DNA of 64,000 bases from Paeniglutamicibacter psychrophenolicus (GCF_017876575.1 NZ_JAGIOE010000001.1:1426001-1490000), one strand, 5' to 3'. Shown: positions 8,045 to 17,734, counted from the first letter of the stretch. The notes: generated by a model from the sequence alone, not told the origin. Numbers and translations are program-made.

Positions 8045-9772
8045 GTGGACACATTCACACCCACGACCGATCCGCTGTCCGGAAGCATCGCGCTTTCGGC
8101 CATCGTCTCATTGCTGCCCCTGGTGACGTTCTTCGTCATGCTGGCCGTCGTCAAGGCCAAGGCGCACGTCTCCGGCCTGGCCTCGTTGCTGGTGGCCATC
8201 CTGGTCGCGATCTTCGTCTTCAAGATGCCGGCGGGCATGGCGCTGATGTCCGGAGTCATGGGTGCTGTGTTCGGTGCCTTCCCGGTGGTCTGGATCGTCA
8301 TCATGGCGATCTGGCTCTACCAGGTCACCGTGATTTCGGGACGCTTCGAGGACCTGCGACGCGTCTTTGACGTGATCGGCGGCGGGGACGTGCGCATCCA
8401 GTCGATCCTGATCGCCTTCTGCTTCGGCGGCCTGCTCGAGGCGCTCGCCGGCTTCGGCGCCCCGGTGGCCATCACCGCCACGATGCTGCTCGCCCTGGGC
8501 ATGTCGCCGTTGCGTGCCGCCGCAGCGGTGCTGGTGGCCAACACCGCACCGGTCGCCTTTGGCGCCGTGGCCATCCCGATCACGACCGCGGCCGGCCTGA
8601 CCGGGCTGGACGCCAACCACATCGGCGCCATCGTCGGGCACCAGGCACCGATCCTGGCCATCTTCGTGCCGACATTGCTGCTGTTCATCCTTGACGGCAA
8701 GCGCGGCGTGAAGGAAGTCTGGCCGGCGGCCCTGGTCATCGGTGCCTCCTTCGCCGTTGCCCAGTTCTTCTGCGCCACCTACTTCTCCTACGAACTGACC
8801 GACATCGTCGCCTCACTCGCGGGCCTGGGTGCGGCAGTGGTCTTCCTGCGCTTCTGGTCCTCGAAGGGCCGCGACGAGGCACGTGCCCGCATCCTGGTGG
8901 GCGAGGTCGCCGGGTCGGCAGGATCGAACGGCAAGTCCGCCGGCAAGATCTCGACCTACGACGAGACGGACCGCAAGCTGCAGCCCGGCCCGACGTTCCT
9001 GGCGCTCTTCCCGTACCTGTTGGTCATTGTCATCTTCGGCATTGCCAAGCTCTGGACCTTGGGAGCCAATGTTCCCGGCGCCCTGGCCGCCACCGACGTC
9101 AAGGTCAAGTGGCCCATGCTTTACGGGCACATCCTTGACGGCGAGGGCAACCCCGTTTCCTCGACCATCTACAATTTCCAGTGGCTCTCGAACCCCGGCA
9201 CCCTGCTGCTGTTCACCGGCCTGATCGTGGCGGTCGTCTACTCGCTCAACGACGCCGGCGGCAAGTACAAGATCAAGGTCTCGGACGCGGTGCTGGAAAT
9301 CGGGCGCACCATCTACAACATGCGCTGGGCCGCCACCACGATCCTGTCCGTGCTGGCCCTGGCCTACGTCATGAACCTTTCCGGCCAGACCATCACCATC
9401 GGCACCTGGCTTGCCGGGACCGGCGCGTTCTTCGCCTTCCTGTCCCCGATCCTGGGCTGGATCGGCACCGCGGTGACCGGCTCGGACACCTCGGCCAACG
9501 CCCTGTTTGCGAAGCTGCAGCAGACCGCCGGAATCAACGCCGGAATCGACCCCAACCTGCTGGTTGCCGCCAACACCTCCGGCGGCGTGGTCGGCAAGCT
9601 GATCTCCCCGCAGAACCTTGCCATTGCCGCCACCGCGGTGGGCATGGAAGGCAAGGAATCGGTCATCCTGAAGAAGGTGGCCGGCTGGTCGGTGGGCATG
9701 CTGCTGATCCTGTGCGTGCTGGTCTACCTGCAGTCCACCCCGATCCTGAGCTGGATGCTGCCTACCCCGTAA
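8045..9772 (+). CDS. lctP: L-lactate permease (LctP family)
   Basis: A 575-residue membrane protein with about 12-14 hydrophobic segments across its length. Recognisable LctP features are GGLLEALAGFGAPVAITATML near residue 140, NTAPVAFGAVAIP near 175, and the C-terminal TGSDTSANALFAKLQ / GGVVGKLISPQNLAIAA block near 475-535. It imports lactate by proton symport. It is divergent from lutABC across 237 bases containing three LldR-type palindromes, so uptake and oxidation are co-regulated. The ATG start is preceded by GAAGGA. A small hairpin at 9824-9841 follows before the regulator gene. Confidence 0.95.
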   Translation: MDTFTPTTDPLSGSIALSAIVSLLPLVTFFVMLAVVKAKAHVSGLASLLVAILVAIFVFKMPAGMALMSGVMGAVFGAFPVVWIVIMAIWLYQVTVISGRFEDLRRVFDVIGGGDVRIQSILIAFCFGGLLEALAGFGAPVAITATMLLALGMSPLRAAAAVLVANTAPVAFGAVAIPITTAAGLTGLDANHIGAIVGHQAPILAIFVPTLLLFILDGKRGVKEVWPAALVIGASFAVAQFFCATYFSYELTDIVASLAGLGAAVVFLRFWSSKGRDEARARILVGEVAGSAGSNGKSAGKISTYDETDRKLQPGPTFLALFPYLLVIVIFGIAKLWTLGANVPGALAATDVKVKWPMLYGHILDGEGNPVSSTIYNFQWLSNPGTLLLFTGLIVAVVYSLNDAGGKYKIKVSDAVLEIGRTIYNMRWAATTILSVLALAYVMNLSGQTITIGTWLAGTGAFFAFLSPILGWIGTAVTGSDTSANALFAKLQQTAGINAGIDPNLLVAANTSGGVVGKLISPQNLAIAATAVGMEGKESVILKKVAGWSVGMLLILCVLVYLQSTPILSWMLPTP

Positions 9773-9823
9773 GGGTGCCGGCACCGCCACGGTGCTGGAT
9801 CTGGCGGGATGCGGCTCGTGCGC

Positions 9824-9841
9824 CGGCGACGAAAGTCGCCG
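9824..9841 (+). terminator. Weak hairpin between lctP and the GntR gene
   Basis: CGGCGAC (9824-9830) and GTCGCCG (9835-9841) form a 7-bp stem closed by a GAAA tetraloop, about 50 nt after the lctP stop. No T-run follows at once, so termination is only a possibility; partial read-through into the regulator gene is equally likely. Confidence 0.3.
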
Positions 9842-9944
9842 TCACACGGGCCGCCTTTCTTTGGCCTGGCACGCACTAGGCTTGGAAGCATCGTTGTGTG
9901 GCCAGGGAGCCAGGCAAGAGTCGTGAGCATGGGAAAATGAAGCA

Positions 9945-10679
9945 GTGACTAGCAAAGCACGTACCTCGCCGCAGCCGGCCCGCGCCTATGAAACGGTTCT
10001 GAAAAGCATCGAGGCGGACCTGCGGTCAGGCAAGATCAAGATCGGCGACCAACTGCCCGGCGAACGCTTGCTGGCCGAAACCCACGGCATTTCCCGGGCC
10101 TCGGTCAGGGACGCGATCCGCATCCTCGACGCCATGGGCATGGTGCGCACCTCCACCGGTTCCGGACCAAACTCTGGGGCCGTGGTCATTTCCAATCCCG
10201 CGGTCGGGCTTTCTGCAACGCTGCGCCTCCACGTGGCCTCGCGCCAGCTCTCGGTTGCCGACATCGTCGAGTCCCGCATCCTCCTGGAAACCTGGGCGGC
10301 GCAGTCCGCCGACCTGGCCGGAAACCCGGAACACAGCCAAGCCGTGATCCGCCGAACCGGCGAGCTGCTTGAAGCCATGGACGAACCGGGGCTTGACCGC
10401 GAAGAATTCCATGACCTGGACGCGGAGTTCCATGTGCTGTTGTCCTCGCTGGCGGGCAACGCCGTGATCGAGGCCATGATGGAATCGCTGCGCCTGTCGA
10501 TCAGCGACTACGTCAGCGAATCGGTGGCCAGCGACGCGGCCTGGCAGAAGATCGCCACGGTCCTGCGGTCCCAGCACCATGCGATACACCAGGCGGTCAA
10601 GGGCGGCGACGGACCCCTGGCCGCCCATCTCCTGCGCGAGCACATCCAGTGGTTCTACACGGAGTCGCGGCAGTACTGA
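9945..10679 (+). CDS. GntR-family (FadR/FCD) regulator, likely lactate-responsive
   Basis: A 244-residue FadR-subfamily regulator. The N-terminal winged HTH spans about residues 13-85 (YETVLKSIEADLRSGKIKIG, DQLPGERLLAETHGISRASVRDAIRIL). The C-terminal all-helical FCD domain (about 100-235) carries metal/ligand-pocket residues such as the Asp/His in HDLDAEFHVLLSS and a late AHLLREHIQWF. It begins with GTG at 9945, 172 nt after lctP in the same direction. The three LldR-type palindromes upstream of lutA and lctP fit this subfamily, so it is probably the lactate repressor LldR. That link is by context. No copy of the palindrome lies directly before this gene. Confidence 0.88.
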   Translation: MTSKARTSPQPARAYETVLKSIEADLRSGKIKIGDQLPGERLLAETHGISRASVRDAIRILDAMGMVRTSTGSGPNSGAVVISNPAVGLSATLRLHVASRQLSVADIVESRILLETWAAQSADLAGNPEHSQAVIRRTGELLEAMDEPGLDREEFHDLDAEFHVLLSSLAGNAVIEAMMESLRLSISDYVSESVASDAAWQKIATVLRSQHHAIHQAVKGGDGPLAAHLLREHIQWFYTESRQY

Positions 10680-10724
10680 GCCAAGGGCCAGAGACGGCCG
10701 GTCCCGGGATCCGGGTGGTGTTTT

Positions 10725-11735
10725 CTAGAGCTTGATGACCATTTTTCCTGTGTTGGCCCCGCGCATGAGCTCCAGGAAACCGTGGACCGCATTCTCCAGG
10801 CCCTCGATCACCGTTTCCTCGAACACGACCTCGCCGGAATCCAGCCACGCGGACATGTCCTTGACGAAGTCGGGGAAGAGCCCGGGATGGAACCCAACCG
10901 TGTAACCCTTCAGGCTCAGCCCCTGGGTGATCAAGTTCCCCATGTTCCGCGGACCCGCCGGGGCCTCGGTCGCGTTGTAGGAGGAGATGGACCCGCACAA
11001 CGCGGCCCGCCCGTCGCGGTTGAAGACGGACAGTGCGGCCTCGAGGTGGTCCCCGCCGACATTGTCGAAGTACACGTCGATGCCCTCCGGCGCGGCAGCA
11101 CGCAACTGCTCCAGCACCGGTGCGTCCTTGTAGTTGAATGCCGCGTCGAACCCGTACTTGTCTTTCAAGAGCGCGACCTTCTTGTCCGTGCCCGCCGAAC
11201 CGATGACGCGGGCCGCGCCCTTGAGCCGGGCGATCTGCCCCGCCGCGCTGCCCACGGCTCCGGCCGCGCCGGAGATGAAGACGATATCGCCCTCCTTCAG
11301 CCTTGCGATTTCCAGCAGGCCGACATAGGCGGTGTAGGCGGTCATGCCAAGGATCCCCATGTAGGCGGACAGCGGCACCCCGGAAATCTCCTGGACCACG
11401 CGGAAGGCCGCGGCCGGCCCCTGGGACACCGAACGCCAGCCCAGGTGGTGCAGCACCTTGTCGCCCAGGGCAATGCCCTTGGCGCGGGACTCGACGACCT
11501 CGCCCACCGCCGCGCCGGTCATGACCTCGCCCAGCGCATAGGGCGCCGCATAGGACTTGGCATCATTCATCCGCCCGCGCATGTACGGATCCACGGAGAG
11601 GTACTCGTTGGATACCCGCACCTCGCCCTCGGCCAGGTCGGGCAGCTGGACGGTCGCGGTTTCAAAGTTTTCCGGTGTCGGCCAACCGGTGGGACGCGAC
11701 GCCAAGCGAATTTCCGTGCTGGTGGGTTTTGACAT
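10725..11735 (-). CDS. NADP-dependent MDR oxidoreductase (CurA-like 2-alkenal/curcumin reductase)
   Basis: A 336-residue zinc-independent medium-chain reductase of the leukotriene B4 dehydrogenase-like/CurA group. Features: an N-terminal (E)YLSVDPYMRGRM motif near residue 50; no zinc ligands; the nucleotide motif SGAAGAVGSAAGQIARLKGAARVIG near 155; FDAAFNYKD near 195; and a DVYFDNVGGDHLEAAL block near 222. It likely reduces alpha,beta-unsaturated carbonyl compounds with NADPH. It stands alone on the minus strand, with a DUF1304 membrane protein gene behind its 5' end in the same direction. The physiological substrate is not visible. Confidence 0.88.
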   Translation of the reverse strand: MSKPTSTEIRLASRPTGWPTPENFETATVQLPDLAEGEVRVSNEYLSVDPYMRGRMNDAKSYAAPYALGEVMTGAAVGEVVESRAKGIALGDKVLHHLGWRSVSQGPAAAFRVVQEISGVPLSAYMGILGMTAYTAYVGLLEIARLKEGDIVFISGAAGAVGSAAGQIARLKGAARVIGSAGTDKKVALLKDKYGFDAAFNYKDAPVLEQLRAAAPEGIDVYFDNVGGDHLEAALSVFNRDGRAALCGSISSYNATEAPAGPRNMGNLITQGLSLKGYTVGFHPGLFPDFVKDMSAWLDSGEVVFEETVIEGLENAVHGFLELMRGANTGKMVIKL

Positions 11736-11778
11736 CGGTTTCTCGTTTCCTGGTGCGGGGAAGGACTGGGCGCCTCTA

Positions 11779-12168
11779 TCAAGGGGTCAAGGCGAATAAG
11801 CCGAAAATGATTCCCAGCGCTGGAGCCGTGAGCTGGACGAATGCGGCCTTGGCCAGCTTGGGGGAGGAGAGCAGCAGCACCAACCCGGCGGCAACCATTG
11901 AGCCGGTCCCGGCGAAGAACAAGGTTGCCCCTGCGACGGTGCTGCCGGCCAGGTAGAGGACCATGCCAAGGGCCACCAGGATGGCCAGGAACAGGTTGTA
12001 GAAACCCTGGTTGAAAGCCATCGGCCTGGTGGCCGTTGCCTCGGCGTCGGTGCGGATGCCGAAGGCCTTGCGGGTGGCCGGGCGGTCCCACACCAATGAT
12101 TCCAGGACGAAGATGTAGAGGTGGATGGCGGCGGCCAGGGTCCCGAAGACCATTGCGGGAATCAGCAT
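11779..12168 (-). CDS. DUF1304 integral membrane protein
   Basis: A 129-residue protein with four hydrophobic helices and the DUF1304 pattern: HLYIFVLESLVW near the N-terminus, an FGI stretch after the first loop, NQGFYNLFLAILVALGM in the second helix and a short C-terminal helix GIIFGLFAL. The family is known only as small membrane proteins of unknown function. ATG at 12168 is preferred because GAAAGG lies about 10 nt before it. An in-frame TTG at 12186 would start before that site. It lies 43 nt upstream of the CurA-like gene on the same strand, so co-transcription is possible. Confidence 0.82.
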   Translation of the reverse strand: MLIPAMVFGTLAAAIHLYIFVLESLVWDRPATRKAFGIRTDAEATATRPMAFNQGFYNLFLAILVALGMVLYLAGSTVAGATLFFAGTGSMVAAGLVLLLSSPKLAKAAFVQLTAPALGIIFGLFALTP

Positions 12169-12388
12169 GTGGATCGAGCCTTTCAATCAGGTGCGGCCCC
12201 GTATGCGGATGCCCGGGTTGTTTTCCATCGTAGGGGGCGTACGCCTGGCGCGTCTTGGCCGTTGATGAATGCGAAATCCAAGCGTGTGCCGATAGCCGCG
12301 CCGTTGCCGCAGCGATGGCGTCGTAACAGGGACCGACATGGCCCGATGCCATTGGCTCCGCCATGGTGGCACCCCGTAACCTGTGAGC

Positions 12389-13612
12389 ATGCAGCCCCCC
12401 GACTCGAAGCCCCAACAGCAACGTACCCAACCGCGCGGGTTCATGGTGCTCTCGATCCTGGCGGTGGTGTTGATCGGCCTGAACCTGCGCGCCGGGATCA
12501 CCAGCGCAGCACCGCTCTTCCTGGACCTGCAGGAGTTCCTGGGCTACGGGGCGTTCGTCGCGGCGTTGCTGCCCTCGATCCCCACCCTGGTCTTCGCCGC
12601 GGCCGGGTTGAGCACCGCCTGGCTGGCCCGGCGCCTGGGCCTGAGCGGAACGATCCTCTTCGCCCTCTGCCTGCTCAGCGCGGGGCTGGCCTTCCGCGCC
12701 TTGCCCACCACCTGGGCGCTGCTGGCCGGCACGGTGGCGGCGATGTGCGGACTGGCGCTGTGCAACGTCTCCATGCCCTCGTTCATCCGGGAGAACTTCG
12801 CGCAGAAGACATCGCTGATGACCGGGCTCTATACGATCACCATGTCGCTGGGGGCCACCGCGGCCTCGGCGCTGAGCGTTCCGCTGGCCCTGGCCGCGGG
12901 CTCCCCGACGCTGGGCCTTGCCACCTGGAGCATCCTTGCGGCCGCCGCGGCGCTGGCATTCCTGCCCTTCATGCTCATGGCCCGCGCCGACCGCCCGGGC
13001 GCACCGGCCACGTCGGGCATCAGCCCGTTCTCGCTGATCCGCACCAAGCGCGGCCTGGTCATCACCGGGCTCTTCAGCGCCCAGGCGATCCTGGCCTACG
13101 CCATCATGAGCTGGCTGCCCACCATCCTGATTTCCCGGTCCATGGCCGCGGCCGATGCCGGAGTCATCCTGGGTGTGCTGCAGGTGATGTCGATCCCGGC
13201 CACGATGTTCTCCCTGTGGCTGGTGAACAAGCACGGCATGCTCCGCGGGGCATTCTTCCTGACCTCGATCTCCGCGGCCGCGGGCCTGGCCGGGTTGGTG
13301 TGGCTGCCGCTGTCGCTGGCCTGGCTGTGCGCGGTGGTGCTGGGCATCGGGTTCTCGATCTTCCCGCTGGTGCTGCTGGTGATCTCCTTCAGCGGCGAGA
13401 GCTCCGAGGAAACCACCGCCATGAGCACCCTGGCCCAGTCCCTCGGCTACCTGGTGGCCACCAGCGGCCCTTTCGGCATGGGCCTGCTGTATTCGCTCAC
13501 CGGTTCCTGGACCGTGCCGTTGGTGCTGCTCATCGGGGTCACCGGCGTGATGCTTTGGCTCGGCGTGGTGGCCAGTGGCTACCGGCGGGCGGTCGTGCAG
13601 CGCGTCCAATAG
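12389..13612 (+). CDS. MFS transporter (CynX/NimT family)
   Basis: A 407-residue major facilitator with 12 predicted membrane segments. The first is followed by GLNLRAGITSAAPL, a phrase characteristic of the CynX/NimT (cyanate, 2-nitroimidazole) branch. Further marks are CNVSMPSFIRENFAQKTSLMTGLYTITMS around residue 135-160 and the second-half RSMAAADAGVILGVLQ. Transport direction and substrate are unknown. The ATG at 12389 and a GTG at 12383 are both possible starts; no strong ribosome-binding site decides. It converges on the LysP-like gene with only 20 nt between the stops. Confidence 0.82.
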   Translation: MQPPDSKPQQQRTQPRGFMVLSILAVVLIGLNLRAGITSAAPLFLDLQEFLGYGAFVAALLPSIPTLVFAAAGLSTAWLARRLGLSGTILFALCLLSAGLAFRALPTTWALLAGTVAAMCGLALCNVSMPSFIRENFAQKTSLMTGLYTITMSLGATAASALSVPLALAAGSPTLGLATWSILAAAAALAFLPFMLMARADRPGAPATSGISPFSLIRTKRGLVITGLFSAQAILAYAIMSWLPTILISRSMAAADAGVILGVLQVMSIPATMFSLWLVNKHGMLRGAFFLTSISAAAGLAGLVWLPLSLAWLCAVVLGIGFSIFPLVLLVISFSGESSEETTAMSTLAQSLGYLVATSGPFGMGLLYSLTGSWTVPLVLLIGVTGVMLWLGVVASGYRRAVVQRVQ

Positions 13613-13632
13613 CCCGCCGGAAACCTGCTTGC

Positions 13633-15192
13633 TCAGCGCTGGGAAGCGAGCTCGTCCTCGACGTCCTGGGGTGCCGTCAGGTCCATCTCGAGAAGCGGAA
13701 CGACCTTGGACTTGGTGACCAGTCGGTGGACCAGCCACAGGCCCAGGAAGATCGGCAGGCCGATGTACGAGGAGAGCACTTCCATGCCGCGCCCGGCAAG
13801 CACCGCCTCGTAGTTCTGCCCGGCGATCACCAGGATCAGCACCGCGAAGGCCAGCAGCGGGCCGATGGGGAAGAGCGCGGCACGGTAGGGCAGGTCGCTG
13901 GTCTTGTTGCCCTGGGCCAGGAAGCCGCGCCTGAAGCGGTAGTGCGAGATCGCGATGCCTGCCCAGACGATGAAGCCGCACAACCCCGAGACGTTCAGCA
14001 GCCAGGCGTAGGCGGCGCCCTGTCCGACGATGGCCGAGAGGAACCCGAAGAGTCCCACCGCGGCGGTGGCCAGCAGCGCCGGGATCGGCACGCCGCGCGA
14101 GTTGGTCCGCCCGAAGATCTTCGGTGCCTTGCCGTCGTGGGCCATGGAGTAAAGCATGCGCGTGGAGGCATACAGCCCGGAGTTGCCGGCCGACAGGATG
14201 GCGGTGAGGATGACCGCGTTCATTAGCGCCGCGGCAAAGGCAATGCCCGCGCGGGAAAAGACCAGGGTGAACGGGGACGCCGCGACGTCGGCCTCGCCGG
14301 AGGCCAGCAGGCTCGGGTCGGTGAACGGGACCAGGCAGCCGATGATGAAGATCGCACCGATGTAGAAGAGCATGATGCGCCAGAAGACGGTGCGGATGGC
14401 CCGCGGGACCTCGCGCCGCGGATTCTTCGCCTCGCCGGCTGCAACGCCGACCAGCTCGGTGCCCTGGAAGGAGAAGCCGGCGATCATGAAGACCGAGATG
14501 ATCGAGACCCAGCCGCCGTGGAAGACGTCCTCGCGGTTCTGCCAGTTGCTCAGCCCGGGGGAGTTGTCCCCGAGGATGCCGAAGATCATCAGCACGCCGG
14601 CGATCAGGAACAGCACCACGGCGGCGACCTTGATCAGCGAGAGCCAGAACTCGGACTCGCCGAAGGACTTGGCCGACAGGGCGTTCAGGCCGGTGAGCAC
14701 GAGAAGGAACACCCCGGCCCAGACCCAGCCGGGCACCGACGGGAACCAGAAGTCCATGATGATGCCCGCGGCGACCAGTTCGGCGGCCACCGTGATGGCC
14801 CAGTTGAACCAGTAGTTCCAGCCGATCGCGAACCCGAAGGAGGGGGAGACGAATCGGGTGGCGAAGGTCTGGAAGGAACCGGCGACCGGGATCTTGGCCG
14901 CCATCTCGCCCAGGGACTGCATCAGCAGGAACACCATCAGGCCGACCAATGCGTAGGCGACCAATGCGCCGCCGGGGCCGGCCTGGGAGATCGTGCCGCC
15001 GGAGGCGACGAACAGCCCGGTGCCGATTGCACCGCCGATGGCGATCATCTGCAGGTGCCGGCTGCTGAGTCCGCGCTTGAGTTCGTTGTCGTTCTTGGCG
15101 GGGTCGGAGCCGGAGCCCGTGGTGGGGGAGGTTGGCCGGTGCTCCGTTGCGGCGGCCATGGGTTCTACGGATGTTCTGCTCATGGATGTCAT
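13633..15192 (-). CDS. lysP: Amino acid permease, LysP-like (APC family)
   Basis: A 519-residue APC permease with 12 membrane segments. It follows E. coli LysP closely: RHLQMIAIGGAIGTGLFVAS near residue 45, ISQAGPGGALVAY, GWNYWFNWAIT, AGFSFQGTELVGVAAGE near 240, NAVILTAILSAGNSGLYAS near 305, and ISHYRFRRGFLAQG. The Ser/Glu residues of FSFQGTELVG sit in the region linked to substrate recognition. Lysine is the likely substrate, although related basic or neutral amino acids cannot be excluded. The N-terminal 40 residues are a polar, poorly conserved extension. ATG at 15183 is a second possible start. Confidence 0.85.
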   Translation of the reverse strand: MTSMSRTSVEPMAAATEHRPTSPTTGSGSDPAKNDNELKRGLSSRHLQMIAIGGAIGTGLFVASGGTISQAGPGGALVAYALVGLMVFLLMQSLGEMAAKIPVAGSFQTFATRFVSPSFGFAIGWNYWFNWAITVAAELVAAGIIMDFWFPSVPGWVWAGVFLLVLTGLNALSAKSFGESEFWLSLIKVAAVVLFLIAGVLMIFGILGDNSPGLSNWQNREDVFHGGWVSIISVFMIAGFSFQGTELVGVAAGEAKNPRREVPRAIRTVFWRIMLFYIGAIFIIGCLVPFTDPSLLASGEADVAASPFTLVFSRAGIAFAAALMNAVILTAILSAGNSGLYASTRMLYSMAHDGKAPKIFGRTNSRGVPIPALLATAAVGLFGFLSAIVGQGAAYAWLLNVSGLCGFIVWAGIAISHYRFRRGFLAQGNKTSDLPYRAALFPIGPLLAFAVLILVIAGQNYEAVLAGRGMEVLSSYIGLPIFLGLWLVHRLVTKSKVVPLLEMDLTAPQDVEDELASQR

Positions 15193-15699
15193 GCAACACC
15201 ACCAAGGGGTTTCGATGCGACCCGGCTCACAAGCGCGCCGTGGGGTGCTATCGGCACAGGCCCGGGCAATGCGCCCATGACGGCCGTGTGATCGGTGGCG
15301 AAAGCAGGAGAATACGCAGTTTTGGAGGCCGGTGGACGATATCGCACGAGCTGCCGTGGTGCGAATCCGGGGCGATGAGCCACAGATGATGGAATGAGTG
15401 GTCTTACTCTTGCGTGTCCCAAGACACAGCGTTGCTGATGCACAGACGGCTTCCCGGCGGATGGTCTAACTGGATCAAGACCATGCCGCGGTCCTTGACC
15501 TGGAGCCTGGCGGACTCCCATGCGCCGCCTTCACCCACCGGCCAGGGGGCCATTGCGCTGAAGGCGACACCACTTTTGAAGATGTGGATTCGTCTTATTA
15601 TGACGCGAAATTGTCACAAAGGAGGAATCGAGCCAACCGTCGGGCCCTGTCGGCGGGCGGCGCCCGCGACCCGGCCGTGCCGACTGGTCCCGGCACGCA
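15193..15699. other. Intergenic region upstream of the LysP-like gene, no gene seen
   Basis: About 500 bases between the LysP-like gene (leaving to the left) and the terminator of the 5'-nucleotidase gene (arriving from the right). No coding frame has supporting features. A strong AGGAGG-like sequence at 15618-15625 is not followed by a start codon. I looked for a lysine-type leader on the minus strand and did not recognise one. Confidence 0.45.
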
Positions 15700-15736
15700 A
15701 AAGCGGCCTTCCGCTCGCTGTGCGGAAGGCCGCTTT
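15700..15736 (-). terminator. Terminator of the 5'-nucleotidase gene
   Basis: AAAGCGGCCTTCCGC at 15700-15714 pairs perfectly with 15722-15736 (15 bp, 7-nt loop). Read on the minus strand it lies 12 nt after the nucleotidase stop and ends in TTTTGCG, giving a short U-tract. A classical intrinsic terminator. Confidence 0.85.
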
Positions 15737-15747
15737 GGCTGCCCTGC

Positions 15748-17493
15748 CTACTGGGCGATTTGGGCCCGGCCCAGTGGTGCCGGATCCACCATCGGGTGTG
15801 CCTTGAAGTACTCGATGCCAGCCACGAGGTCGATTTGGCCCGAGTCTGCCACGTTGGTGCCCTGGGCGAAGGTGAAGAAGTTGTCTCCGCCGGTGGCCAG
15901 GAACGAGTTGGTGACGATGCGGAACACCGCGTCGTTGGCGATCGGCTCTCCCTGGTAGCTCATCGAGATGATGTGCTGCCCGCGCGCCGCATTCGGGCTG
16001 TAGGTGTAGCTGAAGCCCCCGGAGATGCCCAGGTGCAGCTTGGGCCGGCTCGCGCCGTCGGGCTGCCACTGTTCCTCAAGCACCGACTTGATCTGTGCAC
16101 CGGTCAAGTCCATGGTGAACAGCGTGTTGCCGAAGGGCTGCACCGATGCCGCGTCCTTGTAGGTCACGGTTCCGTCCGTGCCGTAGAGCAGGTCCGCGCG
16201 CAGGCCGCCGGGATTCATGAAGGCGATCTGTGCCGGGATGCCTCCGAAGCTCTCGTTGGAGGTCGCCCACAGGTGCATGTCGGCCACCAGGTTGCCCAAG
16301 GAGGATTCAACGCCGCGGTCCGAGCCATTGGTTCCGCCGCGGAGGATGTTGGCGCTGATGTTGCCGATCTTCTGGGCGCCGACGACCTCGGCCTGCTTGC
16401 TGGCCGCCTCGACGATCGTGGCGACCTCGGGCACGGCCTCGAAGCGCGGCACCGTGGTGCCGTCGGAGGCGATGGTGGTCAGCGAGATCAGCCCGCCTTC
16501 AAGGCCGGTGACCTGCTTGTGCTTCTTGGAGACGGTGATTTTCAAGGTGTCCAGCGTGGTGCCGTATTGATGTGCCTGGAGCACCGGGCGCTCAAGCCCC
16601 TTGGCCCAGCCGTCCACGGGGTAGGCGCAGGAGTAGCCGATGTGGGTGTGGCCCGAAATGATCGCGTCGATCTCGCCGGAGGCCTCGCGGACCAGGTCCC
16701 CGTACGAGGTGTCCTCGGTGCCGATGGAGGCGCAATTGCTGCTTGACGAGCCTTCGTGGGTGAGCAACACCAGCACGTCGGCCTCGCCGTTGGACTTGTC
16801 CCCGTCGGACAGCTGCGCGGCGACCCGGTTGGCCGCCTCGACCTGGTCGCCGAAGTCGAGCCCGGAAATGCCTGCCGGGGTGACCAGCGAGGCGGTCTGG
16901 TCCGTCACGGTGCCGATCAGCCCGACGGTGACGCCGTTGAGTTTCCGCAGCGTGTATTCCTTCAGGGCCGGGGTCTTGGTTCCCTTCAGGTAGACGTTGG
17001 CGCCCAGCGCGTAGTCGGCCCCGGCCGCCGCGTCGCCGTTCCCGTAGCGGGGGATGACCCGGTTGAGCAGGTCGTCGAACCCGCGGTCGAACTCGTGGTT
17101 CCCCACCGCGGAGGCGTCAAGCCCGGCGGCCTTCAGTGCGTCGATGGTGGGGTCGTCCTGCTGGGAGAAGGACGTGAAGGTGGAGGCGCCGATGTTGTCG
17201 CCCGCCGAGACGAAGAGCGTGTTGCGGTTTTTGGACTTGTAGTCCTTCACGGCTCCGGCGAGCACCGCCGCGCCGGCCTCGGCGCCGTTGGCCTCGATGC
17301 GGCCGTGGAAGTCGTTGATGCCCACCAGCTCGATGGTGGTGGACGGTGCGTTTTCCTGCTTGTTGGCCTGCCCCTGTGCGTTTGGATCCGCCGGCGCGGC
17401 CGTGGCTGGCCCGGCGACAGCTGTTGATGCCATGAGCGTGAGTGTTGCGGCTGCGACCAGGGCATTGCGCCGCAATTGATGTTTCTCGGACAC
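15748..17493 (-). CDS. Secreted 5'-nucleotidase / UDP-sugar hydrolase family
   Basis: A 581-residue exported calcineurin-type phosphoesterase. The signal peptide covers about residues 1-33 (hydrophobic core ALVAAATLTLMASTAVA, Ala-rich cleavage). The metallophosphatase domain shows VGINDFHGRIE, SAGDNIGAS, GNHEFDRG (metal Asn/His) and ISGHTHIGY. The C-terminal nucleotide-binding domain (about 340-560) contains NPGGLRADL and the aromatic SYSPNAA-type loop. Such enzymes release phosphate and nucleosides outside the cell. GTG at 17493 is chosen because GGGAG lies 7 nt upstream and it gives a normal signal peptide. No LPXTG or transmembrane tail is seen, so the enzyme is probably released. Confidence 0.9.
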   Translation of the reverse strand: MSEKHQLRRNALVAAATLTLMASTAVAGPATAAPADPNAQGQANKQENAPSTTIELVGINDFHGRIEANGAEAGAAVLAGAVKDYKSKNRNTLFVSAGDNIGASTFTSFSQQDDPTIDALKAAGLDASAVGNHEFDRGFDDLLNRVIPRYGNGDAAAGADYALGANVYLKGTKTPALKEYTLRKLNGVTVGLIGTVTDQTASLVTPAGISGLDFGDQVEAANRVAAQLSDGDKSNGEADVLVLLTHEGSSSSNCASIGTEDTSYGDLVREASGEIDAIISGHTHIGYSCAYPVDGWAKGLERPVLQAHQYGTTLDTLKITVSKKHKQVTGLEGGLISLTTIASDGTTVPRFEAVPEVATIVEAASKQAEVVGAQKIGNISANILRGGTNGSDRGVESSLGNLVADMHLWATSNESFGGIPAQIAFMNPGGLRADLLYGTDGTVTYKDAASVQPFGNTLFTMDLTGAQIKSVLEEQWQPDGASRPKLHLGISGGFSYTYSPNAARGQHIISMSYQGEPIANDAVFRIVTNSFLATGGDNFFTFAQGTNVADSGQIDLVAGIEYFKAHPMVDPAPLGRAQIAQ

Positions 17494-17734
17494 GTGGTTC
17501 TCCCTCAAGAAAAGTGACGGACGAGTGGCGTGTTCCCGGCCGATGGCGCCGGCCGTGGGCACGTGGGGCTGATACTACCGAGCGGAACCTTCAAGTGAAA
17601 GGGTTCTTTGACGATTGCCCGGGTGATGGACCGGGCCCGGACCGCTCCCGGGTTCCGCGGGGTGCGGCCCGATGCGACGTTGACCAGCCACGACGCGGAA
17701 AGAGGCGCGGTCTGTATCTTGCCGGCTTCCTTGT

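Noticed and set aside
11567-15205. A 1212-codon open frame on the minus strand spanning three genes
   Set aside because: It is an out-of-frame shadow: composition is extreme in Arg, His and Pro, and it crosses genes with clear families (CurA-like reductase, MFS, LysP-like permease). High G+C keeps such frames open.
15193-15420. Possible lysine riboswitch upstream of the LysP-like gene
   Set aside because: None of the conserved lysine-riboswitch core elements was recognised on the minus strand.
15618-15625. Strong AGGAGG ribosome-binding-like sequence
   Set aside because: No start codon follows within 15 nt, and no coding frame downstream on the plus strand before the terminator at 15700.
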